Source: JAWVZH01 sp033722295 (lineage in GTDB: Bacteria > Bacteroidota > Bacteroidia > Chitinophagales > Saprospiraceae). Taken from it: a DNA stretch of 10,484 nucleotides. Shown piece after piece: positions 1 to 7,850 of this stretch. How positions within the stretch are numbered: the stretch's first letter is position 1; each line of letters starts with the position of its first letter. The DNA is taken from the NCBI GenBank assembly GCA_033722295.1, contig JAWVZH010000108.1:1-10484 (forward strand), in the 5' to 3' direction. Below the pieces are notes generated by a model that had not been told where the DNA came from, searched no databases, and saw only the letters and a program-made list of their open reading frames with translations. The translations under genes were made by a program, and so were the position numbers.

Positions 1-37
1 CCTGCCGCCCGCTTTATAATCCTGTTATGATGACCAA

Positions 38-164
38 GTCCCGAAGGGACGACACAGAGCTAAAAAGAGCTCTCTAACGCTGAACAGAGTCCCAGAGGGA
101 CGGCTCAGTGACCAACCTAATAATGTCCACAGCAACAGGATCTTTTGAGTCGCCCCTACAGGGC
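38..164. repeat. Cluster of three REP-like GC palindromes
   Basis: Three 13-base inverted repeats are visible: GTCCC-GAA-GGGAC at 38-50, GTCCC-AGA-GGGAC at 89-101 and GCCC-CTACA-GGGC at 152-164. The first two have identical arms and different 3-base loops; the third has related arms. Spacing is 51 and 63 bases. An AGAGCTCT palindrome lies between the first two (66-73). This resembles the dispersed short palindromes (REP-like elements) found between genes in many bacteria, which in some lineages are moved by Y1-type (IS200-like) transposases. No such transposase is present here, so the link to that class is inference. Confidence 0.6.
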
Positions 165-430
165 ATACCATGGAACATTTGAATAATCCAATTTCTCCAA
201 TGCCTAAGTGACGCTTTCGCTTACCTGAAATATTCAACTATCCATTCTTCACCAGGAAGTTCAATTCATATCTAAGCCGCAGTCCTTCAGTAAACCTTTG
301 GCTCACATAAAGAGTCAATTGATATAACCCAAACTCTTTTCACTTGTCATCTGCCATTTGTTCACTGTCATCTGGATGTGCCTCAAGGCGTCAGCTACAT
401 TACAAATGCCTTCATTAATCGATCAACGAT

Positions 431-498
431 CAAGTACCTACAGCACTTGAGGTTTTCGTTGACAATATAGCTACCTATATATTGCCCCTACGGGGCAA
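431..498. repeat. Three tandem stem-loops ending in a 17-base GC palindrome
   Basis: Three inverted repeats follow each other closely: CAAGT/ACTTG arms at 431-449, ATATAG-CTAC-CTATAT at 465-480, and TTGCCCC-TAC-GGGGCAA at 482-498 (7-bp arms, 3-base loop). The last shares its GCCCC(T)AC...GGGGC core with the palindrome at 152-164, so it is probably another copy of the same repeat family. There is no adjacent T-tract, so it is not a typical terminator. It lies about 130-200 bases beyond the stop codon of the large gene. Confidence 0.5.
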
Positions 499-601
499 AC
501 GGAGGAACATTCCAACAACTCAATACCCCATATTCAATTCTCCAAACTAAAGTTTTGACTTAAATCACTAGGTTATCGGATTTTTTGGCTGAACCTCTGA
601 T

Positions 602-622
602 CTCTAAACTCTAAACTCTAAA
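602..622. repeat. Heptamer tandem repeat, three copies
   Basis: The 7-base unit CTCTAAA occurs three times without interruption, 9 bases before the stop codon of the large minus-strand gene (that is, just downstream of that gene). On the minus strand the unit reads TTTAGAG. A second intergenic spacer (9614-9655) carries a different but similar 7-base array. Confidence 0.8.
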
Positions 623-630
623 CCATTCCA

Positions 631-3600
631 TCAAAATCTCCAATTCACATCCCCATTTATGTATAAATTCCAATGATTGTACGGGTCAACAGAGATGCCC
701 AGGTTAGATGAAAATCGATTCATGAAGTGATGGCGGATCAGGCTGTTCAGCGTCGCGGTATGACCATGATCATCCGTCCAGTGCCAGTATGTACCGCCGT
801 GAAGCATCCACTTACCCTTGTGCCAGGAATAACCCCCACCCAACGAAATCTGTCGATTCTCCAGATCGTAGAGTCTGACACCAGTTCCGATCTCCCAATT
901 GCTGGCTAACGACCAACTGGCGGAAAATCCTTGATGACCAACCAGGGAAGCTACCCCATACTGCCCGGGGCCAGGATCAAACCATGATGGTCGTACCGGT
1001 GCAATTATAGGATATAGTGAAGATGGCACCCTAAAAGTCAATGGTAACCGATCAAATTCCACGACCACTTCATTAGACTCGCAGCCGTTCGCACTCACGA
1101 CATAAATTGCATATGAACCGACGGTCAGATTACCGATCGTGAATTCTGCTGAGGTGGTAAATCCCCAAAGCGCACCATTCAAAAATATCTGGTAATCGGG
1201 GGCAAAGGGCGTGGCATCGATGAGGCAGGTAATACTTCCGTCCGGAGCAGTAGGACCACTGGGCTCCTGGATCTCTATCACTTCGAGATTTATATCCTCA
1301 TTGCTTCCGGGTACAGTGATATTGACACGTTCGATACACATGGCTCCCACGCCTTCATCCCAGATATTCAATCTGTAAGTGCCTGCATTTACGAAAAAGT
1401 AGTCTGAAAACCTCACAGTTCCAGGAGGCACCGTAATATCGACAATGACGCCGGGACCATTCCCGGTAATGCGCATATCTCCGCTGGCGGGCGTTATCAG
1501 TTCCAGTATAATGTCTCCGGAAAGTTCACACGTCTGAGGTCTCACATCCTGGTCCGCTACAAATTCAGAGACAAAGTCATTCTCCACCTCAAATTCTTTC
1601 TCCTTGCTGCATCCGGAATCCTCATCTGTGACTTCTATGTTATACTTACCGGCAGCCAGTCCCTCGATTTCCCTGGTAGTCTCTCCCGTTGACCACAGAT
1701 AGCTATAATTACCCAATGGAGAGATCCTCACCATCGCACTACCTGTAGCTGCACCGCAAAAGGCATTTTCAACATCGATAATGATCTCGAATTCCGCACT
1801 ATCCTGATCGATCTCTACCTCGATCTCCTGAGCACATGAATCTGGAAATCCGGATTCAACCAGAGTGATGATATACGTGCCGGTATCTACCGTTTGCCAG
1901 TCATGTATATTTATCTCCTGGCCTGAAACGACTGTGTCAATTGTATTTTGGGGTCCAACTACTTTTAAATAAAAAGTGTCATAACGAGAGGTGTCGATGC
2001 GTATCGTGATCTCTCCGGGTCCATTACAGTCCACATTTTCAGTTAGAACGGTATCTGCGATCTCTTGCGCCACATTTTTGATCTCAAATCCGCGGATCAG
2101 ATAACAACTGTCCTCATTCCAGATCGTCACGTAATAAACCCCATCAGTCAGGCTGTCCAGTACATTTGTCGTGTCTCCTGTGGACCATTCGATACTGTAA
2201 TCATCAACCCCTTCCACCTCGGGTATGGCAACACCGTCATTTTGACCGCACATAGCGTCCGTCGTAACCACTTCAAATGAAAAATTACAGTTGTTTTCTT
2301 GCACAGTAATTTCGACCGTTGCAGTATCCTTCTGTCCACAGGAATCTTTTACCACATAATCAAATGTCACCTTTCCTGTAAATGGCCCCTCAGAGATGTA
2401 CATCAGATCGCCGTTAGTGGTCAAATTAAGTTGTCCCTGAGAAACCTCTGAATGATCCTCTATTGCAAGACAAATCCCCTCATCATTCCCAAGGACGTTG
2501 GCCATCAATGGTGCACCGTAAATTACGCTATACTTGTCATCCACACCGGCCAGTTTTACCGTGTCTATACCCACTTGAGCACTGAACACCGCTTCACACG
2601 AATCTTCCATACTATAGACCCTGACCGAGTAACTGCCGGCGGCCAGATCTTCTGTCGTTTCAGTCGTGTCGCCATTAGACCATTCGTAGGTATATTCTCC
2701 CTGAGGTTCAGGTATGGCAGTGAGACGACCATTTTGCTTGCCGCAATCTGCATTTTCAACTGAAAATTCCACTACAAAATCACAATCCTCACTTTGGATA
2801 TTGATGATGATCGTAGCAGTATCCACACGGTCACAAGCATCACGAACAACATATATAAATTCTATTTGCCCTGTGAATGTACCATCGTAATTATAGATCA
2901 GTGCACCATCAGCACCTATGGTAGCCGATCCCTCAAGTGGAGTTCCGAAATCTATAACAGTAAGCTGAGGGCCATTGTCATTAACCAGGACATTGCCCTT
3001 CAAGGTGTCACCCACCGTGTAGTTGAACACATCATCCGATAAGTTAATTGGTTGACTTTCATCCTCAACGGTCAATCGAATTTCTTGCGTACAGATATCG
3101 CCAAGTGATTCATCATAGATCGTTATGGTATAATCACCAGGAATGATCTCCATAAAATCAGAAAGTGACAATCTGGTTTGATCAAAATCAAATTCAACAC
3201 TACCTGATGGTCCGACAACACCAATATTGAAAGGTCCGCTTCCCGGCGTTTGCAATTCTAATTCTATTTCACCCTTATCAGGACAACGGACAGGGGTGAT
3301 ATTCGTATTTGAAATAAAATCATCTAAGAATTCCCGCTCAACGCTGAATTCGAAAGACTCAGCACAATTTGTTTCCGGATCGAGCACAGTCACACTGTAC
3401 CGTCCCTCTGTCAGGTTATCAATATTCTGGGAAGAGGCTCCATTGGACCAGGAGAATTCATAACTTCCGGACGGTTCTACTTTGATTTGAATTTCGCCAT
3501 TCTCGGAAGCACACAGTTCAGAAGTGATCGTCTCTGAAACCGTGATCACACAAGATGTGTCCCTCACCGTTATTGTCACTTGCCCCATGTCTGAAGATCC

Positions 3601-6483
3601 GCACTTCCCTTCTATGGTGTACGTAAAGGTTGTTGTTCCCGTAAACGACATCTCTGGAATAAAAGTAAACTGACCCGAACCTGATAATGATAACGACCCA
3701 CGTGATGGATCTGTATTGTCTGTTACGCTTAATTCAGTCCCCAGATCATTACTCAAAACATTCTCATTGAGTGTGGCACCCTGATCGATCAGATAATTGT
3801 CATCAATAGCATCTATGGACGAGGGTATAACAGTGACGAAGAGAGTGCCCGTTATGACTCTACCATCAATATCTCTCGCAGAATACGTGATTGTCAGGGC
3901 TGAGTTAGCCATTTCCACGGTTATCAATCCACTCGGATCAAATGTCACCATGCCGTCCCCCAAAACATCTATATCTGTCAGCTCAAGTCCGTTGCCAGTA
4001 TCATTGTTCAAAACATTAATTGAACCTGATCCCATACAGTCGAGGTTGAGAGCATCGTTCTCGGTCATTGGCTCTATTGGATCATCGCTGTCGTCATCTT
4101 CATTCAACAGTAAATAAGCGGTACCACCCAACACAGGAGGCACAGCCCACGCCCACGGCGGTATTCTTTTTTTATCCTTGAAGACGTCCTCAAGAAGATT
4201 GGAGCTGGGCCAGTACCTGTCCAAAGGATCATGATCGAAATATTCTTCCTGCTCTGCTTCAGGTGGTATTTCATCGAACTCTATCGCAGGATCCACACTC
4301 TCCGAGACCATCTGCATAATGTAGCACCGTTCATTCTCCCGCTGAATGTTATTCAGTCTCAACATGCCTCGAACATGCTTATCGGCCTCCGGACCTTCAA
4401 CTATCACGCTCCAGTCGTCGGCTCGCGTTCCACCCACAATCTCTTGCGCGAGATCATCCTGTATATGTACCCTGTGGTATTTGCCATGATCGGTGTACAT
4501 TCCAATGACCGTCACACAATGCTCCATAGTTGTTCTGGGCTCTCCGTTCTCATCTCTCACCAGATTGCCTTCAGCATCTACCTCGAAGCAGTAGACATTC
4601 ATTTCCACATCCTCATCATTTTCCAATTCGTTCCACAGCCATTCGATATCCAATTTGGCATTCGGTGCCGTATCCGGAGGCTCGCGGTTCTGGTTTTCTG
4701 CATAATGGCCGTATTTATTCTCGTCGGGAAAGATCTTTTCATCCAAAACACGCATGGATTGAAATTTTACCTTGACAGGCAGTTTGTATTTATCCATAAA
4801 ATCCTGCTTGCCACGGATGAATTCATCCATCCACACACCCTTTTCATCCTTTCTCTCCATTAAACCACTGGCCTCCTCGAATACTCCACGATGTACTTTT
4901 TTCTTTTGTTCTTTATCGACCTCTTCAAGCTCATCTTCATCAGCATCATCAGCCATGAAAGGATCACCAAAATGCTTGTCAAGCGTGTCTCTCACCAACT
5001 GATTGCTGTCCCGAAGCCACATCATACTGTTGGAAAAGGCCGCCGGAACACAGGCATTCTTATCACCTGCAAATCCTTCTCTGGGAGGGTGTCGCCGACT
5101 GATGAGATCAAGATTGGGCATCTCCCTCATTATATGATCTTCAAAGGGATAGTCGTACTTGTCCTCGTTTTCTATCGGTGGCAGTTTTGTACCCTCCGGA
5201 AAAATGTCTTTGAGAGGTTCAAGGTCATCAGAATCATCATGAGGGGCGATATGCCTCGGGTCAACGGAAAAGACACCGAAGTCAATATTATCCGGTGGCA
5301 AAGTGAGAGGTGATTCATCCAGAGTATAGCCAAATGTGAGTCTGCTTATAGATCTAGAATCCAGTATCACGTCATTAGGGAAATAGAAATTATATCCGCG
5401 GGTGATCTGATGATCGTTATCTACGAGTTGAACATTACGGATCAACCAATAAATTGTATCCTTTCCCTGCAAGTATAAATTGAAAACAAATGGACCTGCG
5501 GCACTCGACAATCGGTATTCAAGAACAATGCGTCCGTGTGTAGTCCAAATGTCATCGTCGCCATATATAAACTGTTCTATAGAGAGTATCTCTAATTCTA
5601 TGATACTATCTTTCTTGAGTTTGATTTGAAGTGGGATCTTGGCTACAAGGATCTTTGCCCTTTCGCCGGTAGTTGCCAGTGTGGACCAAAAATTATTGAT
5701 CTGTCTTTCAAACCTGGCCTGAACCTTCATCGAGTGCTCCGTTATCTTTTGACCGGTCTGAGTCTTAAAGTCATCTTTGAGCTTTTCAGCCAGGTCATCC
5801 CTTCTATAAATATCTTCTTCCGGATTCTCTCTCGAAAAAACATATTTGTGCGCATGAAGGGCAAGTGCTTCCAGCTCTTTTGCGTGATCTTCATGCAACG
5901 GGGTATGTACTCCGCCCGTTTTTTCCAGTTTATCAAGAACAGTAAAAATAGCCTCGGAAAGTGCAAAAGTCCGATCATCTGGTCTGGTTTCATCGAAGTC
6001 TACTGGACGATTCCTCCATTCATCCGGTGCATTGAACGGGTCTCCAAAATCCAATCTCTTCTTTGAAGGCTCGATACAAGTACCTGATCGATAATAGACC
6101 GCCGGAACTTCCGGATCGATCATGATAAAATCAGTCGTATCCAGTGTGACATAATCCTGGGAGTTCCCTGGTGTGGTCAGAATGGCATCCGCAAATCTCA
6201 GATATACCGGAAAATCAAGATCGTTGGTCATCTCAATACGAGCGATCTTTCCGATCTCTCTCCCGGTACCAAGAGCCGTTACTTTGATCTTTTGGAGGTC
6301 CGTCGAGTCCAATTCCTGGCCAGGAAGGGTATAAACGGCAATATTTCCATTTTCAGAAAGCATCCCTTTGAATTCATAATCGGGATGCTCCCAGGTCTGA
6401 CCATTCAAATTGAGCAAAACGAATAGGAAAAGTAATGTCCAGGCCAACTTAATGCAGATGAGATGAGGTCGGGACCTGCACAT
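631..6483 (-). CDS. Giant exported protein: cysteine-peptidase-like domain, SprB/Ig-like module array, C-terminal barrel-like domain
   Basis: This is a 1950-residue protein of unknown specific function. Residues 1-29 are a signal peptide (hydrophobic core WTLLFLFVLLNL, likely cleavage after NGQ), which supports the start at 6483. Residues about 30-440 are an unrecognised region, partly helical (165-280). Residues about 465-715 look like a papain/C39-like fold: C478 in NACVPAAFSNSMMWL, H655 in MEHCVTVIGMY and D676/D677 in HIQDD are the candidate catalytic residues. An acidic insert (509-530) follows the cysteine helix. A hydrophobic stretch (776-793) precedes an acidic linker. Residues 808-1811 are about twelve modules. 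Four have the VLxND motif of cadherin/Ig-like domains, five are SprB-like (WSxGxxT, GxYxVxV, paired Cys), and three belong to a third repeat type. The C-terminus (about 1825-1950) is rich in alternating aromatic strands and ends in NWRF. No T9SS sorting domain was recognised. The family suggests a cell-surface adhesin or processing role; activity is not established. Confidence 0.85.
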   Translation of the reverse strand: MCRSRPHLICIKLAWTLLFLFVLLNLNGQTWEHPDYEFKGMLSENGNIAVYTLPGQELDSTDLQKIKVTALGTGREIGKIARIEMTNDLDFPVYLRFADAILTTPGNSQDYVTLDTTDFIMIDPEVPAVYYRSGTCIEPSKKRLDFGDPFNAPDEWRNRPVDFDETRPDDRTFALSEAIFTVLDKLEKTGGVHTPLHEDHAKELEALALHAHKYVFSRENPEEDIYRRDDLAEKLKDDFKTQTGQKITEHSMKVQARFERQINNFWSTLATTGERAKILVAKIPLQIKLKKDSIIELEILSIEQFIYGDDDIWTTHGRIVLEYRLSSAAGPFVFNLYLQGKDTIYWLIRNVQLVDNDHQITRGYNFYFPNDVILDSRSISRLTFGYTLDESPLTLPPDNIDFGVFSVDPRHIAPHDDSDDLEPLKDIFPEGTKLPPIENEDKYDYPFEDHIMREMPNLDLISRRHPPREGFAGDKNACVPAAFSNSMMWLRDSNQLVRDTLDKHFGDPFMADDADEDELEEVDKEQKKKVHRGVFEEASGLMERKDEKGVWMDEFIRGKQDFMDKYKLPVKVKFQSMRVLDEKIFPDENKYGHYAENQNREPPDTAPNAKLDIEWLWNELENDEDVEMNVYCFEVDAEGNLVRDENGEPRTTMEHCVTVIGMYTDHGKYHRVHIQDDLAQEIVGGTRADDWSVIVEGPEADKHVRGMLRLNNIQRENERCYIMQMVSESVDPAIEFDEIPPEAEQEEYFDHDPLDRYWPSSNLLEDVFKDKKRIPPWAWAVPPVLGGTAYLLLNEDDDSDDPIEPMTENDALNLDCMGSGSINVLNNDTGNGLELTDIDVLGDGMVTFDPSGLITVEMANSALTITYSARDIDGRVITGTLFVTVIPSSIDAIDDNYLIDQGATLNENVLSNDLGTELSVTDNTDPSRGSLSLSGSGQFTFIPEMSFTGTTTFTYTIEGKCGSSDMGQVTITVRDTSCVITVSETITSELCASENGEIQIKVEPSGSYEFSWSNGASSQNIDNLTEGRYSVTVLDPETNCAESFEFSVEREFLDDFISNTNITPVRCPDKGEIELELQTPGSGPFNIGVVGPSGSVEFDFDQTRLSLSDFMEIIPGDYTITIYDESLGDICTQEIRLTVEDESQPINLSDDVFNYTVGDTLKGNVLVNDNGPQLTVIDFGTPLEGSATIGADGALIYNYDGTFTGQIEFIYVVRDACDRVDTATIIINIQSEDCDFVVEFSVENADCGKQNGRLTAIPEPQGEYTYEWSNGDTTETTEDLAAGSYSVRVYSMEDSCEAVFSAQVGIDTVKLAGVDDKYSVIYGAPLMANVLGNDEGICLAIEDHSEVSQGQLNLTTNGDLMYISEGPFTGKVTFDYVVKDSCGQKDTATVEITVQENNCNFSFEVVTTDAMCGQNDGVAIPEVEGVDDYSIEWSTGDTTNVLDSLTDGVYYVTIWNEDSCYLIRGFEIKNVAQEIADTVLTENVDCNGPGEITIRIDTSRYDTFYLKVVGPQNTIDTVVSGQEINIHDWQTVDTGTYIITLVESGFPDSCAQEIEVEIDQDSAEFEIIIDVENAFCGAATGSAMVRISPLGNYSYLWSTGETTREIEGLAAGKYNIEVTDEDSGCSKEKEFEVENDFVSEFVADQDVRPQTCELSGDIILELITPASGDMRITGNGPGVIVDITVPPGTVRFSDYFFVNAGTYRLNIWDEGVGAMCIERVNITVPGSNEDINLEVIEIQEPSGPTAPDGSITCLIDATPFAPDYQIFLNGALWGFTTSAEFTIGNLTVGSYAIYVVSANGCESNEVVVEFDRLPLTFRVPSSLYPIIAPVRPSWFDPGPGQYGVASLVGHQGFSASWSLASNWEIGTGVRLYDLENRQISLGGGYSWHKGKWMLHGGTYWHWTDDHGHTATLNSLIRHHFMNRFSSNLGISVDPYNHWNLYINGDVNWRF
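1051..4062 (-). repeat. Coding array of about twelve Ig/SprB-like modules within the giant protein
   Basis: By eye, the order in the protein is ND1 (808-887), ND2 (888-975), SprB1 (C991, C1040), third-type 1 (C1067, C1131), ND3 (1142-1231), SprB2 (C1247, C1296), ND4 (1309-1395), SprB3 (C1412, C1460), third-type 2 (C1486, C1550), SprB4 (C1576, C1625), third-type 3 (C1652, C1716) and SprB5 (1734-1811). ND modules carry VLNND, VLSND, VLVND or VLGND. The third type is recognised by shared features: an LELxTPxSG stretch in copies 1 and 3, a GxYxI(x)L/I stretch, and a closing Cys after an acidic turn. Most SprB and third-type modules have one Cys near each end, consistent with a disulfide per module. 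Copies are strongly diverged, so this is an old duplication and not a recent DNA-level repeat. Confidence 0.7.
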
Positions 6484-6699
6484 AATTTATTGCTTTGAAC
6501 ACACCTAATATACCAAAAGATATGGAAAGCCACTGACAATCAATGATATGTATGTAAACAGTCAGGCCGCTCATCTCCATATCATGGAGTACAAGAAAGG
6601 CAGCAATCCTCCTCTTTTCAGCCAGAAAAGTCAAAGGACTGCGGCCTCATTCTATTTTTTCAAGACAATGGAACACACAGTGATCAGCTCACCAATCGC
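6484..6699. other. Intergenic spacer between cytochrome and giant gene
   Basis: This 216-base spacer separates two minus-strand genes. It contains a perfect hairpin, CTCCAT-ATC-ATGGAG, at 6575-6589 and a candidate promoter for the giant gene at 6514-6543. No clear hairpin-plus-T-tract terminator for the cytochrome gene was found. The short open frames crossing it are not convincing genes. Confidence 0.5.
6514..6543 (-). promoter_or_regulatory. Candidate Bacteroidota-type promoter of the giant gene
   Basis: On the minus strand a TTG (6543-6541) is followed after 18 bases by TATCTTTTG (6522-6514). The Bacteroidota consensus is a -33 TTG-containing box and a -7 TAnnTTTG box with about 17-23 bases between. 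The match has one extra T in the -7 box. Transcription would start roughly 20-25 bases before the ATG at 6483, giving a short leader. Confidence 0.35.
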
Positions 6700-7668
6700 C
6701 TACTCAACCATGTTTGCCTGCGCCAATTTCTCATTTTTCACCGGTTCCAGGGTCTGGAGGTAAGCCCAGATCGCTTTTGCCTCTTTTTCCGTCATTTGAG
6801 TAAAAGGTATCATGGGATACTGGACCGCTTCTTTACCATCGGGACGGATACCCGAAAGTACCACCCTGACAAATTCTTCCTCGGTATAATTACCGATACC
6901 GGTTTCTTCATCCATCGTCAGATTGGGTGAAAGTACCAGATCGCCATCCTTGGTATAGCATTGATTACCACCTGCGAAATAACCCGGTGATTTCTCGGGA
7001 TACATGATGTTGTTTGTTTTGAAATCGGCACTGTGGCATTGATAGCAGTCAAATTTTGCCGTGCTGATGTACTTGCCCCACGCAACCACGTCGGTCGTAT
7101 CGACATGTGGTATTTCCTCTTTCGGATATGGCAATGGCTCTATCACCATATTGCATAGGAATTTTGTCAGGAAATTGGGCTGACTCATGGGCGGTTCCTT
7201 ATCAGTTGGTGCCATGAGTGGATGATCAGACCTCAAAAAACCGATCAGGCTTTTCATATCCTTATCCGAGAGATTAGGGAACTTGGGCATGTAAGGAGGA
7301 GCAAATTGTCCGTCTCTCTTGATTCCAGTACGGAGTAAATAAACCAATTCTTCGTCCGAATAAGCAGAAAGTCTTGAGTCAGGATGACTGGATATATTAG
7401 GTGGATAGATCTCGCCAAAATCCTTGGCATCTGCCATGTAGGCTCCTCCCATTTTCCTGTCACCACTTCCATGACAGTTTATGCACATCATCGAGGCCAT
7501 GCGTGCACCTTCAGCCACCGACGCGCTGTCTGTATATATGATATACTCCTCCGGTGGATCAACTTCATAACTTGGTATGCCTGAAGCGTTGATGTAAATG
7601 ACAAATCCGGCAATGGCAATTATCACCACTCCTAAAATGATTCCGATAATCTTAAGTACTCTTTTCAT
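6700..7668 (-). CDS. Membrane-anchored di-haem cytochrome c
   Basis: This 322-residue protein has an N-terminal membrane anchor (about residues 5-26, uncleaved-looking) and two c-type haem domains facing the periplasm. The haem-binding motifs are CINCH (62-66) and CYQCH (208-212). Likely axial methionines are M127 (in PPYMPKFP) and M286 (in YPMIPFTQM). Each domain also has the PPNIS or SPNLT stretch followed by an E-E-x(2)-V helix and a G-I-(K/R)-x-D-G turn, typical of cytochrome c subunits that pass electrons from periplasmic dehydrogenases to a terminal oxidase. No partner dehydrogenase lies in this window, so the electron donor is unknown. The ATG at 7668 directly precedes the basic residues and anchor, which supports it. 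It could be cotranscribed with the giant gene, but the 216-base gap and a promoter candidate argue against that. Confidence 0.88.
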   Translation of the reverse strand: MKRVLKIIGIILGVVIIAIAGFVIYINASGIPSYEVDPPEEYIIYTDSASVAEGARMASMMCINCHGSGDRKMGGAYMADAKDFGEIYPPNISSHPDSRLSAYSDEELVYLLRTGIKRDGQFAPPYMPKFPNLSDKDMKSLIGFLRSDHPLMAPTDKEPPMSQPNFLTKFLCNMVIEPLPYPKEEIPHVDTTDVVAWGKYISTAKFDCYQCHSADFKTNNIMYPEKSPGYFAGGNQCYTKDGDLVLSPNLTMDEETGIGNYTEEEFVRVVLSGIRPDGKEAVQYPMIPFTQMTEKEAKAIWAYLQTLEPVKNEKLAQANMVE

Positions 7669-7850
7669 TGGGTTAGAATTTTTGAACCTGGTCGGGCATC
7701 CTGTGAAGTGTGATTCGTATAGGTGCTGTCACCTAATGCTCAGCATGAAAATACTGATATTAGATATGAACAATATATCAAATCTAGTAATAAGTAATTC
7801 AAAATAAAAAGGTGATCCAAATCAAGTAATTTTTGTTATCATATCATATC
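7669..7850. promoter_or_regulatory. Divergent promoter region between cytochrome and small protein
   Basis: This 182-base spacer must carry promoters for both the cytochrome (minus) and the 104-residue protein (plus). On the minus strand TAGATTTG (7786-7779) matches the Bacteroidota -7 box TAnnTTTG exactly, but no well-spaced -33 TTG was found. It sits inside an AT-rich imperfect inverted repeat (TGATAT at 7755-7760, ATATCA at 7775-7780). On the plus strand, TAATTTTTG (7827-7835) is a near match to a -7 box just before the small gene, again without a clear -33 box. Confidence 0.35.
7720..7746. promoter_or_regulatory. Two adjacent palindromes in the cytochrome leader
   Basis: TAGGTG-CTGT-CACCTA (7720-7735, 6-bp arms, 4-base loop) is followed without a gap by ATGCT-C-AGCAT (7736-7746). 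Both would lie in the untranslated leader of the cytochrome mRNA if the -7 candidate at 7779-7786 is used, 50-80 bases before the start codon. They could be protein-binding sites or leader RNA hairpins; the sequence alone does not decide. Confidence 0.35.

Larger units (their letters stand above)
1..630. other. Non-coding region rich in palindromes and short repeats
   Basis: No convincing gene is seen on either strand. The only open frame of note (70 residues, minus, 25-237) runs straight through three palindromes and is best read as a chance ORF. The region holds four GC-rich stem-loops (38-50, 89-101, 152-164, 482-498), two further stem-loops (431-449, 465-480), a degenerate repeat in which a CACT(T)GTCATCTG-like word occurs at 341-353 and 363-374, and a 7-base tandem repeat (602-622). 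It lies just downstream of the stop codon of the large minus-strand gene. Such repeat-filled spacers are common between genes in Bacteroidota. Confidence 0.6.

Noticed and set aside
25..237. Minus-strand open frame of 70 residues
   Set aside because: It runs through three palindromes, which give repeated Arg-Pro-Ser/Phe-Gly-Thr words, and has no domain or family-like pattern; it is a chance ORF in a repeat cluster.
240..335. Minus-strand stretch reading KEFGLYQLTLYVSQRF..., vaguely like a four-helix-bundle (IVS/S23) protein
   Set aside because: It is about 33 residues between stops, with no start codon and no match beyond a few residues.
38..498. Possible CRISPR array
   Set aside because: The palindromes are only 13-17 bases, irregularly spaced (51, 63, then about 330 bases) and not identical; there are no Cas genes.
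4231..4863. 210-residue plus-strand open frame antisense to the giant gene
   Set aside because: It is a shadow of the peptidase-like domain; the minus frame has the signal peptide, motifs and continuous domains.
5626..6066. 146-residue plus-strand frame
   Set aside because: It is antisense to the N-terminal part of the giant protein, with no recognisable features.
6564..6647. Inverted repeat AGGCCGC ... GCGGCCT flanking about 70 bases upstream of the giant gene
   Set aside because: It is only seven bases per arm with a long loop and no supporting structure; it could be chance.
7833..7850. TTG start for the small plus-strand protein
   Set aside because: It adds six residues outside the family pattern and overlaps the promoter-like TAATTTTTG; ATG 7851 is the better start.
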